Below are positions 35,088 through 46,373 of a stretch of 64,000 nt of DNA, piece by piece. Under the pieces are notes generated by a model. The model made no database searches. It was not told the DNA's origin and worked only from the letters and a program-made list of their open reading frames with translations. Location: positions 1 through 64,000 of the forward strand of contig JAFEGL010000045.1 of assembly GCA_018239895.1 (NCBI GenBank), in the 5' to 3' direction. A program made the position numbers and the translations under genes. This DNA is from Verrucomicrobiota bacterium (GTDB lineage Bacteria; Chlamydiota; Chlamydiia; Chlamydiales; SM23-39). The first letter of the stretch is position 1. Every line of letters starts with the position of its first letter.

Positions 35088-35450
35088 ATGACAAGCCAGA
35101 TAAGGCCTTCTAGTGATGAGATATTAAATTCTCATTGTGCAATTCTAAATTATCAAAGACGAATTGATTCGCTAAAAGTCAACGGTGTATTAATTCCGCT
35201 CAGACCCATCGTCCAGAAAATAATGGATGCGACGAACAGTTCGATCCAAAATTATCTCATAGTTTTAGACAGTTTCCGAAATCCAGACGCATCGGCAATA
35301 AAATACCCTGTAGCATTTTATTCTCTTGTGCAACAAGTGGTTCTAAATAATATTCAGTCAGTTGACGAAGCTCTACGTACTGTTCATCAAGAAGTTGAAC
35401 AGGAATTAGCTTGGCGCAAAGCGGCAAGTGCTGTTAGAAAACTCAGATAA
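35088..35450 (+). CDS. Cluster protein, short form 3 (unknown family)
   Basis: 120 aa. Core NYQRRIDSLKVNGVLIPL and IMDATNSSIQNYLIVLDSFR, tail VEQELAWRKAASAVRKLR; closest to short form 2. It has the best ribosome binding site of the cluster (AAGGAGAG). It begins what would be a third set, but the cluster ends here: its stop overlaps the converging miaB gene by eight bases. Confidence 0.75.
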   Translation: MTSQIRPSSDEILNSHCAILNYQRRIDSLKVNGVLIPLRPIVQKIMDATNSSIQNYLIVLDSFRNPDASAIKYPVAFYSLVQQVVLNNIQSVDEALRTVHQEVEQELAWRKAASAVRKLR

Positions 35451-36777
35451 CATTCAGTTTTTTTGCAGGGAGGAGCTCGCCGATGAAGGTTTGATGGGCA
35501 CAGCTGTGGAAATGAACCTGCTGCAGCGTGCCGATGAGCGATTCGCTCCCTTCGAAAATGACCTTTCTCCAGCAACGGGTACTTCCTCTCAAAAGCTTCC
35601 CATCCTTATTCTGCCGCTCGACGAGCACCTCGAAGGTTTTGCCGAGAAGGGCGAGGCGATCTTCGCTCTCGATTTCATCTTGAAGATCTAAGATCCTCTG
35701 GAGCCGGTCTTGCTTGACCTCGTCGGGGACGTCGTCTTTCCATCGCATGGCGGGGGTTCCTTTTCTCTGGCTGTAAGCGTAGAGGAAGGCCACCGAGTAG
35801 CGGATCTGCCTCATCACCTCGAGCGTCTCCTGGAACTCCTCTTCGGTTTCGGTCGGGAAGCCGACGATGATGTCGGTTCCGAGGGTCACGTTCGGGACGA
35901 GCTGCCGGAGGAGAGCCACTTTTTCAAAATATTGCTCTTTGGTGTAGATCCGGTGCATTTTCTTGAGGATCCGGTTTGAGCCGGCCTGGATGGGGAAATG
36001 GACGAATTCGCAGAGGGAGGGGAGGTCCCGGATCGCCTCCATGAGCTGAACGGTGATGTCGATCGGGTGGGAGGTCATGAATCGGATCCGCTCCATGCCA
36101 GGGATCTTGTCGAGCTGGTAGAGGAGGTCGTGGAAAAGGCAATTCCACTCGGGCTTGTCTTTGCCGTAGCTGTTGACGTTTTGGCCGACGAGGGTCAGCT
36201 CCTTGTACCCTTGATCGACGAGGCGGCGGCACTCTTCGACGATGCTCTCGGGCGGGCGGGAGACCTCTTCGCCCCGGGTGTAGGGGACGACGCAATAGGT
36301 GCAGTATTTATCGCAGCCACGGATGATCGAGACGTGGGCTTTGACCTTGTCGTTGCGCTTGGCGACGAGGTAGTCGAGGTTCTCCTCGAACCGGTCATCG
36401 GTTTTAAAAATTTGTTTTTTCGTGTAGAGAACCTCGTCGATGACGGCGCCGAGATCGGTGATATTGTTGGTCCCGATGACGAAGTCGAGGTGGGGGAATT
36501 TTCGGAAGAGGGAGTCTTTTTTCGCCATCGCCATGCATCCGGTTACCCCGATGACGGTGTTCTTCTTTTGGCCGCGGCCCATCCGGCCCAGTTTGCCCAT
36601 GACCTTCCTCTCGGCGAGGTCGCGGATCGAGCAGGTATTAAAAATTAGAATGTCGGCCTCTTCTTCGGTGGGGGAGGCGGTAAGACCCCGTTTTTCAAGT
36701 TGGCCTGCCATGATCTCGGTGTCGAGCTCATTCATCTGGCAGCCGTAGGTGCGGACAAAGTAAGTTTTCGGTTCCAT
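35443..36777 (-). CDS. miaB: tRNA-2-methylthio-N6-dimethylallyladenosine synthase MiaB
   Basis: About 444 aa. Radical-SAM methylthiotransferase that converts i6A37 to ms2i6A37. The N-terminal domain has TYGCQMNELDTE, NTCSIRDLAE and GCMAM (three cluster cysteines). The radical-SAM cluster is CDKYCTYCVVPYTRGEE, and a C-terminal TRAM domain (LVERQNKDGKLLRGSTRCW) follows. A TTGCAT-N18-TATGCT promoter covers the upstream ATG at 36804, so ATG 36777 is the likely start. MtaB in the same window modifies t6A instead. Confidence 0.95.
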   Translation of the reverse strand: MEPKTYFVRTYGCQMNELDTEIMAGQLEKRGLTASPTEEEADILIFNTCSIRDLAERKVMGKLGRMGRGQKKNTVIGVTGCMAMAKKDSLFRKFPHLDFVIGTNNITDLGAVIDEVLYTKKQIFKTDDRFEENLDYLVAKRNDKVKAHVSIIRGCDKYCTYCVVPYTRGEEVSRPPESIVEECRRLVDQGYKELTLVGQNVNSYGKDKPEWNCLFHDLLYQLDKIPGMERIRFMTSHPIDITVQLMEAIRDLPSLCEFVHFPIQAGSNRILKKMHRIYTKEQYFEKVALLRQLVPNVTLGTDIIVGFPTETEEEFQETLEVMRQIRYSVAFLYAYSQRKGTPAMRWKDDVPDEVKQDRLQRILDLQDEIESEDRLALLGKTFEVLVERQNKDGKLLRGSTRCWRKVIFEGSESLIGTLQQVHFHSCAHQTFIGELLPAKKLNVI

Positions 36778-36799
36778 AAAAATCAAAATTTGAGAATCC

Positions 36800-36829
36800 A
36801 GCATAGCAGATAGGGAGAGTCCAATGCAA
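36800..36829 (-). promoter_or_regulatory. Predicted miaB promoter
   Basis: Minus strand: TTGCAT (36829-36824), 18-bp spacer, TATGCT (36805-36800). It lies about 22 bases before ATG 36777 and back to back with the rplM promoter. Confidence 0.5.
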
Positions 36830-36843
36830 ATAAGAAATTAACC

Positions 36844-36873
36844 TTGGCAGAAAAGGGGCAAATCAGCTATTCT
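36844..36873 (+). promoter_or_regulatory. Predicted rplM-rpsI promoter
   Basis: TTGGCA (36844-36849), 18-bp spacer, TATTCT (36868-36873), 35 bases before ATG 36909. Confidence 0.55.
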
Positions 36874-36908
36874 GTCGATTCAGTTTTTTGACGAAAAGGT
36901 CTATTCAA

Positions 36909-37355
36909 ATGAACCATAAACAGAATTCTACTCTCTTAACCAAGCAGCAGGCTACGAACTCCCGCAAGTGGTTGCAGCTCGATGCTACTGGTAAAACCCT
37001 GGGCCGGTTCGCCGCTGAAGTGGCGAAAATCCTCCGTGGAAAGCACCGTCCCGATTTCACCCCCCATGTCGACTGTGGCGACGGCGTCGTCATCATCAAT
37101 GCCGACAAGATCCAGGTGACCGGGATGAAAGAGGCCCGCAAAATCTACCGCAGCTATACAGGCTACATTGGCGGTTTGAGAGAAACCCCTTACAGAACTA
37201 TGATGGCCCGCAAGCCTGAGTATATCCTCATGCACGCGATCAAAGGGATGATGCCGAAGACTCGCCTCGGCGGGCAGCAATTGAAGAAATTGCGCATCCA
37301 CGCTGGCGAACAACATTCGCTCAGAGCACAACAGCCTCAGGCCACAACCATTTAA
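36909..37355 (+). CDS. rplM: 50S ribosomal protein L13
   Basis: About 148 aa. Recognisable by RKWLQLDATGKTLGRFAAE, the FTPHVDCGDGVVIINADKI strand and the GMMPKTRLGGQQLKKLRI motif. ATG 36909 follows AAAAGG; the TTG at 36888 would add seven residues and lacks support. The N-terminus carries a short extension before the conserved part. rpsI follows nine bases downstream, the standard L13-S9 operon. Confidence 0.96.
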   Translation: MNHKQNSTLLTKQQATNSRKWLQLDATGKTLGRFAAEVAKILRGKHRPDFTPHVDCGDGVVIINADKIQVTGMKEARKIYRSYTGYIGGLRETPYRTMMARKPEYILMHAIKGMMPKTRLGGQQLKKLRIHAGEQHSLRAQQPQATTI

Positions 37356-37364
37356 AGGACGATC

Positions 37365-37754
37365 ATGTTGAAAGAGACTATCGGCATTGGCCGCAGAAAA
37401 ACTTCCGTATCCTCTGTCCGCCTCCGCCGCGGAACAGGAATCATCGACGTCAACGGACGTTCGTTCGAAGAGTATTTCCCTCTCCAACTCCAGAGGGATG
37501 AGATTTTGGCTCCGCTCCAAAAGTTCAGCAATCCTGAAAAATGCGACCTCATCATCCGCGTCAAAGGCGGCGGAATCGAAGGTCAAGCGATTGCGACCCG
37601 TTTAGGGATCAGCCGCGCTCTCGTTCAAGAGAACGAAGAGATCCGTGGCGACCTGAAAGAACTCGGCTACCTGACCCGCGATCCTCGCAAGAGAGAGCGG
37701 AAGAAGTACGGCCGGGCTGGCGCTCGCAAGCGCTTCCAGTTCTCCAAGCGTTAA
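37365..37754 (+). CDS. rpsI: 30S ribosomal protein S9
   Basis: 129 aa. Begins [18 protein letters not shown] and ends with the P-site-contacting tail [35 protein letters not shown] is the usual central motif. Second gene of the operon; a strong terminator follows. Confidence 0.97.
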   Translation: MLKETIGIGRRKTSVSSVRLRRGTGIIDVNGRSFEEYFPLQLQRDEILAPLQKFSNPEKCDLIIRVKGGGIEGQAIATRLGISRALVQENEEIRGDLKELGYLTRDPRKRERKKYGRAGARKRFQFSKR

Positions 37755-37771
37755 TTCGAATTTTCTTCTAC

Positions 37772-37809
37772 AAACCTTTTGTGGGCTCTCCTACAAAAGG
37801 TTTTTTTTT
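37772..37809 (+). terminator. rplM-rpsI terminator
   Basis: AAACCTTTTGT pairs with ACAAAAGGTTT across a ten-base loop and is followed by a run of T to 37809. Confidence 0.9.
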
Positions 37810-37813
37810 GTCT

Positions 37814-37889
37814 GGGCCTTGTCAGCCGCAAGCGGCTGACAAGGCCCCTTCCTCTTATTTTTGGGGTGCAGGGCTCAGCCCCGTACCCC
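37814..37889. repeat. Two dispersed GC-rich hairpins
   Basis: First, a perfect 16-bp stem (GGGCCTTGTCAGCCGC, two-base loop) at 37814-37847. Second, GGGGTGCAGGGCT / AGCCCCGTACCCC at 37863-37889 with two G-U pairs. The second resembles the outer arm of the 26.3-kb palindrome. They fill the gap between rpsI and the thioesterase gene. Confidence 0.65.
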
Positions 37890-37965
37890 AGATAGAAAAG
37901 AGCGGAATGGGTCATTTTACATAGTCGCAGTATACTTTAATGTGGATTCTTGATATGGGAAAGCC

Positions 37966-38436
37966 ATGGAAGGCAAGCCTGTATCCGCATCCCAAATCGT
38001 CGATCAGGTCGTCGAGGTGTTCCCCAACGACTTGAATCCCCACGGCACCTTATTTGGGGGCCGGGTGATGCAGATCGTCGATACCCTGGCAGCGATTGTT
38101 GCTAAGAGGCATAGCGGCAAAGTCTGCGTGACGCTCGGGATCGACTCGGTCCGCTTCTTAAACCCAGCCCGCCGGGGAGACATTCTCGTCTGCATGGCGT
38201 CGGTCAACCGGACCTGGCGCACTTCGATGGAGGTGGGGGTTAAGGTGGTGGCTGAGGACTTTAGGACTTTGGATCACAAGGACATCCTTTCGGCCTACTT
38301 CACTTTCGTCGCGGTTGACGATGACCACAAGCCGGTCGAGATCATCCCGGTGATTCCAGAAACTCCAGAGCAGATGAAGCGGTTCGACGAGGCTGACCTA
38401 CGCCGCCGCTACCGCCTGACCGCTCACAGATCGTAA
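37966..38436 (+). CDS. Acyl-CoA thioesterase (hotdog fold)
   Basis: 156 aa. Hydrolyses fatty acyl-CoA. The hotdog motif NPHGTLFGGRVMQIVDTLAAIVA contains the active-site region, followed by VRFLNPARRGDILV and a C-terminal tail RRRYRLTAHRS of the cytosolic BACH/YciA type. Length is normal for the single-domain bacterial form. Stand-alone gene; its 3' end overlaps the converging carboxypeptidase gene by 13 bases. Confidence 0.9.
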   Translation: MEGKPVSASQIVDQVVEVFPNDLNPHGTLFGGRVMQIVDTLAAIVAKRHSGKVCVTLGIDSVRFLNPARRGDILVCMASVNRTWRTSMEVGVKVVAEDFRTLDHKDILSAYFTFVAVDDDHKPVEIIPVIPETPEQMKRFDEADLRRRYRLTAHRS

Positions 38437-39944
38437 ATTGCCGAGTATTTTTTCTTGAGATACGTGCAGTAGGCATCTTCCGAGAGGGGCTTCCCCGTCA
38501 CCCGTTTGGCCAATTCTTCTGAAGTATAGGTCCGTCCCCACTGGTGGATGTTCTTTTTCAGCCAGTCGCGGATGAAGGAGAGGTCCCCCTTGGAGATTTT
38601 CTTGTCCCAGTCGGGAATCTGCTTGGCAAAGGCGCTAAAGAAATGGGCGGCAAAAATATTGCCGAGCGCGTAAGTGGGAAAGTAGCCGAATTCCCCGAGC
38701 GCCCAGTGGATATCCTGTAGACACCCTTGCGCATCTGTCGGTGGGGTGACGCCGAGGAGTTCTCTCATTTTTTCATTCCAGAACTCAGGCAGATCGGATA
38801 CGGGGAGCTTTCCTGACACCAGCTGCTTTTCAACTTCGAAGCGCAAAATGACATGGAGGCAGTAGGTCACCTCATCGGCTTCAACCCGGATGCAGGAGGG
38901 GGAGACCTTGTTGATCGCTCGATAAAATCTCTCCAGAGGCACCCCTTTCAAACCCGAATAGCTCTTTTGCAACAGAGGGTAAAAATGCTTCCAAAAAGGG
39001 AGGTTCCTGCCGATGAGGGTTTCCCACCAGCGGGATTGGCTTTCGTGGATGCTCAAAGAGACCGCTTCTGCTAGGGGCGTGCCCCAGAACTCGACGGGGA
39101 GTCCCATCTCGTACATCATGTGGCCCCCCTCATGAAGCACAGAAAATATATTGCTCATGAAGGCGTTGGGGATGATCCTTGTCGTGATCCGGCTGTCGTG
39201 GGGGTGGATGCTCATCGAAAATGGGTGGCTCGAGAGATCGAGGCGCGAATAGCTCGGATCGGCAGGAAGTTTGCTTAAAAACATCTTCCCAATTTCAAAC
39301 TGCTTCTCTTCCGACACCTTTTTGTGGAGAAACCCATCATCGATCTGTTTTGCCTTCACGATTTTCTTCAGAAGAGCCGTGAGCTCTTTTTTCAGTCCAT
39401 CGAAAATCACCCCGACCTTTTGCGTTGTCATGCAAGGCTCATGATTTTCCAAAAGCGGATCGTACGGGTGTTCCGAGAAGCCTAAAATGTCGGCCTTTTT
39501 CCGATTCAGATCTAAAATTTTCTGCAAAAATGGCGCGAAGAGTTTAAAATTATTCTCTTTTTTTGCGACGGCCCAGATTTGGGTCGCCTCAGATGTTACC
39601 AGGGTGATCTCTTCGACAAATGAGGTCGGAAGTTTTGTATCTTTCATGTACTTCTTCCACCACTCTCTCAAACAGACTCCCTGCTGTTTGGTAAGACCTT
39701 TGACTTTATGTTTTCCCGTGCTGAGGTGGATCAGCTTTTCCAGATGGGCCTTGAACTTTCTCCCTGTTCTCTCATCGTGGATGTGCCCTGACAAAAGGGA
39801 GACTTGCTGGCTGCGAGGGGCGATGCCACCTTGCGGCATATGGGTCTCTTGGTCCCAATGCAAGAGGGCGAGGATCGATTCGTAGTTCTGAATCTTTTTC
39901 GAATATTCAGCAAGCTCGACAAAAGCGGGGTGAGTTTTAGCCAT
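38424..39944 (-). CDS. M32-family metallocarboxypeptidase (carboxypeptidase Taq)
   Basis: About 506 aa. Zinc carboxypeptidase that trims C-terminal residues from peptides. The HExxH site is in VLHEGGHMMYEMG, preceded by the family string SSHPFSMSIHPHDSRITTR and followed by IHESQSRWWE with the third ligand Glu. GGAG six bases before ATG 39944 makes it a better start than 39965. With proline iminopeptidase it adds to peptide recycling capacity. Confidence 0.93.
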   Translation of the reverse strand: MAKTHPAFVELAEYSKKIQNYESILALLHWDQETHMPQGGIAPRSQQVSLLSGHIHDERTGRKFKAHLEKLIHLSTGKHKVKGLTKQQGVCLREWWKKYMKDTKLPTSFVEEITLVTSEATQIWAVAKKENNFKLFAPFLQKILDLNRKKADILGFSEHPYDPLLENHEPCMTTQKVGVIFDGLKKELTALLKKIVKAKQIDDGFLHKKVSEEKQFEIGKMFLSKLPADPSYSRLDLSSHPFSMSIHPHDSRITTRIIPNAFMSNIFSVLHEGGHMMYEMGLPVEFWGTPLAEAVSLSIHESQSRWWETLIGRNLPFWKHFYPLLQKSYSGLKGVPLERFYRAINKVSPSCIRVEADEVTYCLHVILRFEVEKQLVSGKLPVSDLPEFWNEKMRELLGVTPPTDAQGCLQDIHWALGEFGYFPTYALGNIFAAHFFSAFAKQIPDWDKKISKGDLSFIRDWLKKNIHQWGRTYTSEELAKRVTGKPLSEDAYCTYLKKKYSAIYDL

Positions 39945-40007
39945 GTTGTTCTCCAAACTTGCCATTTAAGCACAGGGCTACATTTCCGTGTAGGGGCTTA
40001 CCCGTTC

Positions 40008-41057
40008 TTATGATTTTCTTGTGAATGGACGGTAAGACAATACAAAGATGGCGAGGAGCGGAGCGCCGAAGGCGATAGCCGCCGGCAGCACCTGGTTTTC
40101 AGCCAAGATGAGCATCCCGTCGAGGCACATCATAACTGAGACAAAGCCGAAGAGGGCAAAGGCGATGACAGCGAAGGCGGAGCGGGTCCTAGAAAAACGG
40201 AAAGTTACGGGGGCGATGGCGAGAATCGCGAGGAAAAGTAGCAGCGGTTGGGAGAATTTGTAGAGAAGATGAGCGAGAAGTTTGGGCCTCTCTCCCGACT
40301 TTGCGAGCGATTGGAAGGCAAGCTGTTTGAGAGTCCTTTGCTCGTAGGGGATGAAAGGTTTGAAGGCTGCCTCTTCATCGATATGAATTTCAGGAAAGAG
40401 CCTCTTATCGAAAGAGGCTACTTTTTCTAAAAGAGAGTTGCCGCGACTGAATTGGTCTACGTAGCGTCCCTCCGAGAGACCTACTTGGAAATATTTCATA
40501 TGCCAGATCTTGGAGGGGTTTTGAATCCAGAAGACATCGAATAGTTCTTTCTTATTTGCATCGAACCGTTGGTAGATCATCTCCGAGCCGTCTTCGAGGA
40601 TGAGCGTTTGGACATGTTCGCGCAGCTGCTTCTTTTTGTGGCGGGCGTGGGCCACGGTGTATTGAAAGGCAGAAGCTTGCGCCGAAGGGGCGACCCACTG
40701 CTGGTTAGCCAAAGAGAGGATGAAGAGAATGCCGGCCAAAATGAAAAATGGGGCGAGGAGCTTTTTCCGGGAAAGACTTCCCATCTGAAGCGCGGTCAGT
40801 TCGTTGTGAGAGTTTAAATCGAGGAGAACCTGGATCGAAGAGAGGAGGAGAGCGAGGGGGAAAAAATAGCCGAGGTAGTTGGAGAATTGATAAAAATAGT
40901 AGAGGATCGTCTCGAAATCGGGGAGGAGATGGCTCCCGAAAATTTTTCCGCTCCGGATCGCCAGATCTACGATGGAGAAGAGGGTGAAGATGGAAAAGAG
41001 GATGAATAGGAACGATTTGAGGAGGCGGAAAAAGAGGTAGCGCTGCCAGATTTTCAT
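40008..41057 (-). CDS. lptG: LptF/LptG-family lipopolysaccharide export permease (second gene)
   Basis: About 349 aa. Inner-membrane half-permease of the Lpt bridge that moves LPS/LOS to the outer membrane. Three N-terminal helices with the LNSHNELTALQMGSLSRKKL coupling-helix region that contacts LptB, a periplasmic jellyroll in the middle and three C-terminal helices. The open frame extends upstream to 41204, but ATG 41057 overlaps the upstream stop (ATGA) and gives the normal N-terminus. The F/G naming rests on gene order only. Confidence 0.85.
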   Translation of the reverse strand: MKIWQRYLFFRLLKSFLFILFSIFTLFSIVDLAIRSGKIFGSHLLPDFETILYYFYQFSNYLGYFFPLALLLSSIQVLLDLNSHNELTALQMGSLSRKKLLAPFFILAGILFILSLANQQWVAPSAQASAFQYTVAHARHKKKQLREHVQTLILEDGSEMIYQRFDANKKELFDVFWIQNPSKIWHMKYFQVGLSEGRYVDQFSRGNSLLEKVASFDKRLFPEIHIDEEAAFKPFIPYEQRTLKQLAFQSLAKSGERPKLLAHLLYKFSQPLLLFLAILAIAPVTFRFSRTRSAFAVIAFALFGFVSVMMCLDGMLILAENQVLPAAIAFGAPLLAIFVLSYRPFTRKS

Positions 41058-42133
41058 GCGCCGCCTCGCGAGACAGAGAGGAATTTGCGGATGCTGGCGG
41101 CCCACAAAATCGGATGGGGGATCAAGAGGGCTACAGTTGCGATGAGGGGATGGGCCCGTAGACTTTTTCCTAAAAGATAGCTCACGAGGACGAGGAGCGT
41201 CCAAGCGAGCGCGGCCAAGAGGTTTTTTCTCCCCGGAGTCCGCCCTAGCTCGATCCCGTAAGCGCAGCCGAGGAGCGTGAAGCTAAAGACGGCGCCGCTG
41301 AGAGAAAAGCGGCGGAGGATTTCGATGAAGGCGAGCCTCGATTTTTTGTCCGAGGATTCTTTTAGCTGAATTTTCAGATGGCGGTAACTGAGGGCATTCG
41401 CGTCGATGTTGGGGCGGCTTTTTTTGATCGCTTTAGAAAGGAGCGGCGCCGAAGTGGACATCAGAGATTGATTTTCTAAGACCAGCTGATCGAATGTATC
41501 GGCCGGTAAGTGGGAGAGGATCGCCATCTCTTTGCCGAAGAGCGTTTCTCCATCGATCCAGAGCTTTTTGGCCGAGATCAGGCTGAGGCGGCCATTGCTC
41601 TCGTTGTAGGCGATAGCGATCAGATCTTTGGCCGATTGACCGTCGTCTTTGATTGCCATGTTGAGGTAGGCATTTTTGAGTCTGACCAGCTGTTGTCTTT
41701 GGAGGAGAATGAGGGGATTCGCCGAAGTTTTTCGGTAGAGGAGCGTTTTGACTTCGCGCCGGCAAAAAGGGGAGAGTTCGGCTGAGATCGAGAAGTTGAC
41801 GAGGGAGAGGAGGGCCGAGGCAAAAAGGAGGGGAGCGACCAAGGTCTTTAAGCTAAGCCCAGAGGCCCGGAGAGCGGTCAATTCGTAGCTCCGGCTGAGC
41901 CGCTGGAAAAGGAGGAGGGAGGCGATGAGGGCCGAGATGGGGATTGCTATCGGCAAAATGAGGGGAAACTGGTAGACTACGTACAGTCCCGTTTTTAAAA
42001 AATCGGCAGAGAGAGCTGCGAAGCGGGCGATATCCTTAAATCGGAGGACGAACAGGACCGAGATGAAGGTGCTGACCGATAAAAGGAAGACCCGCAGATA
42101 GCTCTGCAGCAAATAGCGCCAAAGAATAGGCAT
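41054..42133 (-). CDS. lptF: LptF/LptG-family lipopolysaccharide export permease (first gene)
   Basis: About 359 aa. Same architecture as the next gene: helices near the N-terminus, SRSYELTALRASGLSLKTL coupling region, periplasmic domain and three C-terminal helices. GGAAG precedes ATG 42133. The pair corresponds to the two YjgP/YjgQ-type genes beside tilS in C. trachomatis. It is divergent from tilS, with about 26 bases between the start codons. Confidence 0.85.
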   Translation of the reverse strand: MPILWRYLLQSYLRVFLLSVSTFISVLFVLRFKDIARFAALSADFLKTGLYVVYQFPLILPIAIPISALIASLLLFQRLSRSYELTALRASGLSLKTLVAPLLFASALLSLVNFSISAELSPFCRREVKTLLYRKTSANPLILLQRQQLVRLKNAYLNMAIKDDGQSAKDLIAIAYNESNGRLSLISAKKLWIDGETLFGKEMAILSHLPADTFDQLVLENQSLMSTSAPLLSKAIKKSRPNIDANALSYRHLKIQLKESSDKKSRLAFIEILRRFSLSGAVFSFTLLGCAYGIELGRTPGRKNLLAALAWTLLVLVSYLLGKSLRAHPLIATVALLIPHPILWAASIRKFLSVSRGGA

Positions 42134-42159
42134 AATAGCTTCCATAATAGCTTGGTTTC

Positions 42160-43353
42160 ATGGATAGAGTGAAGGAGTTTTTACATAAAAATTGGGATGG
42201 GAAAAGCCCGCTCCTCCTCGGCTACTCGGGCGGCTTCGACTCGAAGGCGCTTCTCTATCTTTTGCTAGACCTTGGAATCAAGCCTCATCTGGCCCATGTC
42301 GACCACGGCTGGCGCGAAGAAAGCCGCATCGAAGCGGAAGCTTTAAAGCGGGAGGCAGAGTCGTTGGGCCTTCCCTTCCACACAATTCGGTTAGAGCCCG
42401 ACCGGCGCGAGTCGGCGGCGCGTGAAAAACGGCTCGAGTTTTTCGCCTCGCTTTTTCAAAAAATCCCCTTTCAAGCCCTTTTGCTCGCCCATCAGAAGGA
42501 CGATGCGGCTGAGACAGCTTTGAAAAGGGTGCTCGAAGGGGCTCACATGGTCCATTTGGGCGGGATGAGGGGAGTTTCTCAAATGGGGACTCTGACCATT
42601 TGGCGCCCCCTTCTCGAAGTTCCTCGGGTAGAACTTAAGGCATATCTTGCATCGAAAAATTTACAGCCGATCGACGACGCCACAAACTCCGACCCGGCCT
42701 ATCTCCGCGCCAGAATGCGAAAAAAAATTCTCCCCGACTTGGCCGAAAATTTCGGCAAAGCGATCTCCCATAATTTGGCCCTTTTGGGGAGGCGGGCCTA
42801 TGAGTTTAGGGACTATTTGGATCGGAAGACGGATTTGGCCCTAAAAAAAATCCAGAAGGGCCCCTGGGGACTTTATCTGCCTGTCGATTTGGAAGAGCCG
42901 ATTGAGGTGCGCCATCTTTTACAACGGACACAAATCCCTTTTTCCCGAGAAATACTCGAGGGGCTGACCGAAGCGTTGATTCGAAAGCTTCCGCAACAGA
43001 AATTTGGATCGAGACTGATCGCCGATCGGGGAAATTTCTTTTATTTAGCCGAAAAGATGCCCCTGTTTCAAGATCCGATCCTTGTTAAAAAAGGGGTTTA
43101 CAGGTCTGGGGACTGGCAGGTGGCCGTGGAGGCGGGACCTTTGCCGGAAAAGCTCGACTGGGAAGGGATTTGGCAGGGGAATTTTTCCATGGCTCTGCCC
43201 GAAGACTCCTGGATCGAGACGCCCAAAAAAGGCTATAGAAAAGAGGTCCCTCCATTCCTTCGGCCCCATTTTCCTATTTTTAGCTGGAGGGAAAGAGGGG
43301 GACTTGTGGTAAGATTTTCCATCGATTCAAATAATTCTTCCTCAATGGGGTGA
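42160..43353 (+). CDS. tilS: tRNA(Ile)-lysidine synthase
   Basis: 397 aa. Attaches lysine to C34 of the tRNA-Ile that reads AUA. PP-loop LGYSGGFDSKALLYL near residue 20 with HVDHGWREES after it, then LLAHQKDDAAET and the TNSDPAYLRARMRKKILP motif. C-terminal domains follow. Length is in the family range. Gene order with ftsH, pnp and rpsO is conserved in Chlamydia. Confidence 0.94.
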   Translation: MDRVKEFLHKNWDGKSPLLLGYSGGFDSKALLYLLLDLGIKPHLAHVDHGWREESRIEAEALKREAESLGLPFHTIRLEPDRRESAAREKRLEFFASLFQKIPFQALLLAHQKDDAAETALKRVLEGAHMVHLGGMRGVSQMGTLTIWRPLLEVPRVELKAYLASKNLQPIDDATNSDPAYLRARMRKKILPDLAENFGKAISHNLALLGRRAYEFRDYLDRKTDLALKKIQKGPWGLYLPVDLEEPIEVRHLLQRTQIPFSREILEGLTEALIRKLPQQKFGSRLIADRGNFFYLAEKMPLFQDPILVKKGVYRSGDWQVAVEAGPLPEKLDWEGIWQGNFSMALPEDSWIETPKKGYRKEVPPFLRPHFPIFSWRERGGLVVRFSIDSNNSSSMG

Positions 43354-43535
43354 GGATTTTCTTCTCGAGAGGAAGACAATTTAAGTCTATTTTGTTATGA
43401 GCTAATTTTTGCGAGGAAATCGGGCCCCTGCTGAGGCTGATGGAGCTTTACTTTTATGGGGAAAAGATGCTTTAATTAACCCGATGCAATTATAATCTAA
43501 ACTAAAGAATTCAAAGAAGATAAGGTGGCAAAAGA

Positions 43536-46256
<2,721 letters not shown>

Positions 46257-46279
46257 AACCAAGTCACAAAAATAAAAAT

Positions 46280-46306
46280 CTAGCACTCTTTATGCAAGAG
46301 TGCTAG
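46280..46306 (+). promoter_or_regulatory. CIRCE operator (HrcA binding site)
   Basis: CTAGCACTC-N9-GAGTGCTAG: eight of nine bases in each arm match the CIRCE consensus TTAGCACTC-N9-GAGTGCTAA, with exact nine-base spacing. It overlaps the -35 box of the hsp20 promoter, so HrcA should block it until heat or unfolded proteins release the repressor. Confidence 0.93.
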
Positions 46307-46333
46307 ACAAAATCTAGACCTTTCTCTTATACT
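46304..46333 (+). promoter_or_regulatory. hsp20 promoter
   Basis: TAGACA (46304-46309), 18-bp spacer, TATACT (46328-46333). The -35 box lies at the right edge of the CIRCE operator. AAAGGAGAA follows before the ATG. Confidence 0.7.
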
Positions 46334-46373
46334 GAGAAATATCAGCAACAAACTCAGTTAAAGGAGAAAGCGT

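Noticed and set aside
31745..35450. Reading the seven-gene cluster as a CRISPR-Cas or toxin-antitoxin array
   Set aside because: No spaced direct repeats, no nuclease, toxin or DNA-binding motif in any of the seven proteins.
37814..37889. Hairpins after rpsI taken as an attenuator for the thioesterase gene
   Set aside because: They lie behind a strong terminator and lack T-runs; shared sequence with other gaps suggests dispersed repeats instead.
41058..41204. 49-residue N-terminal extension of the second LptF/G protein
   Set aside because: Lies within the upstream permease gene, is low-complexity and basic, and the ATG at 41057 has the usual ATGA coupling and family N-terminus.
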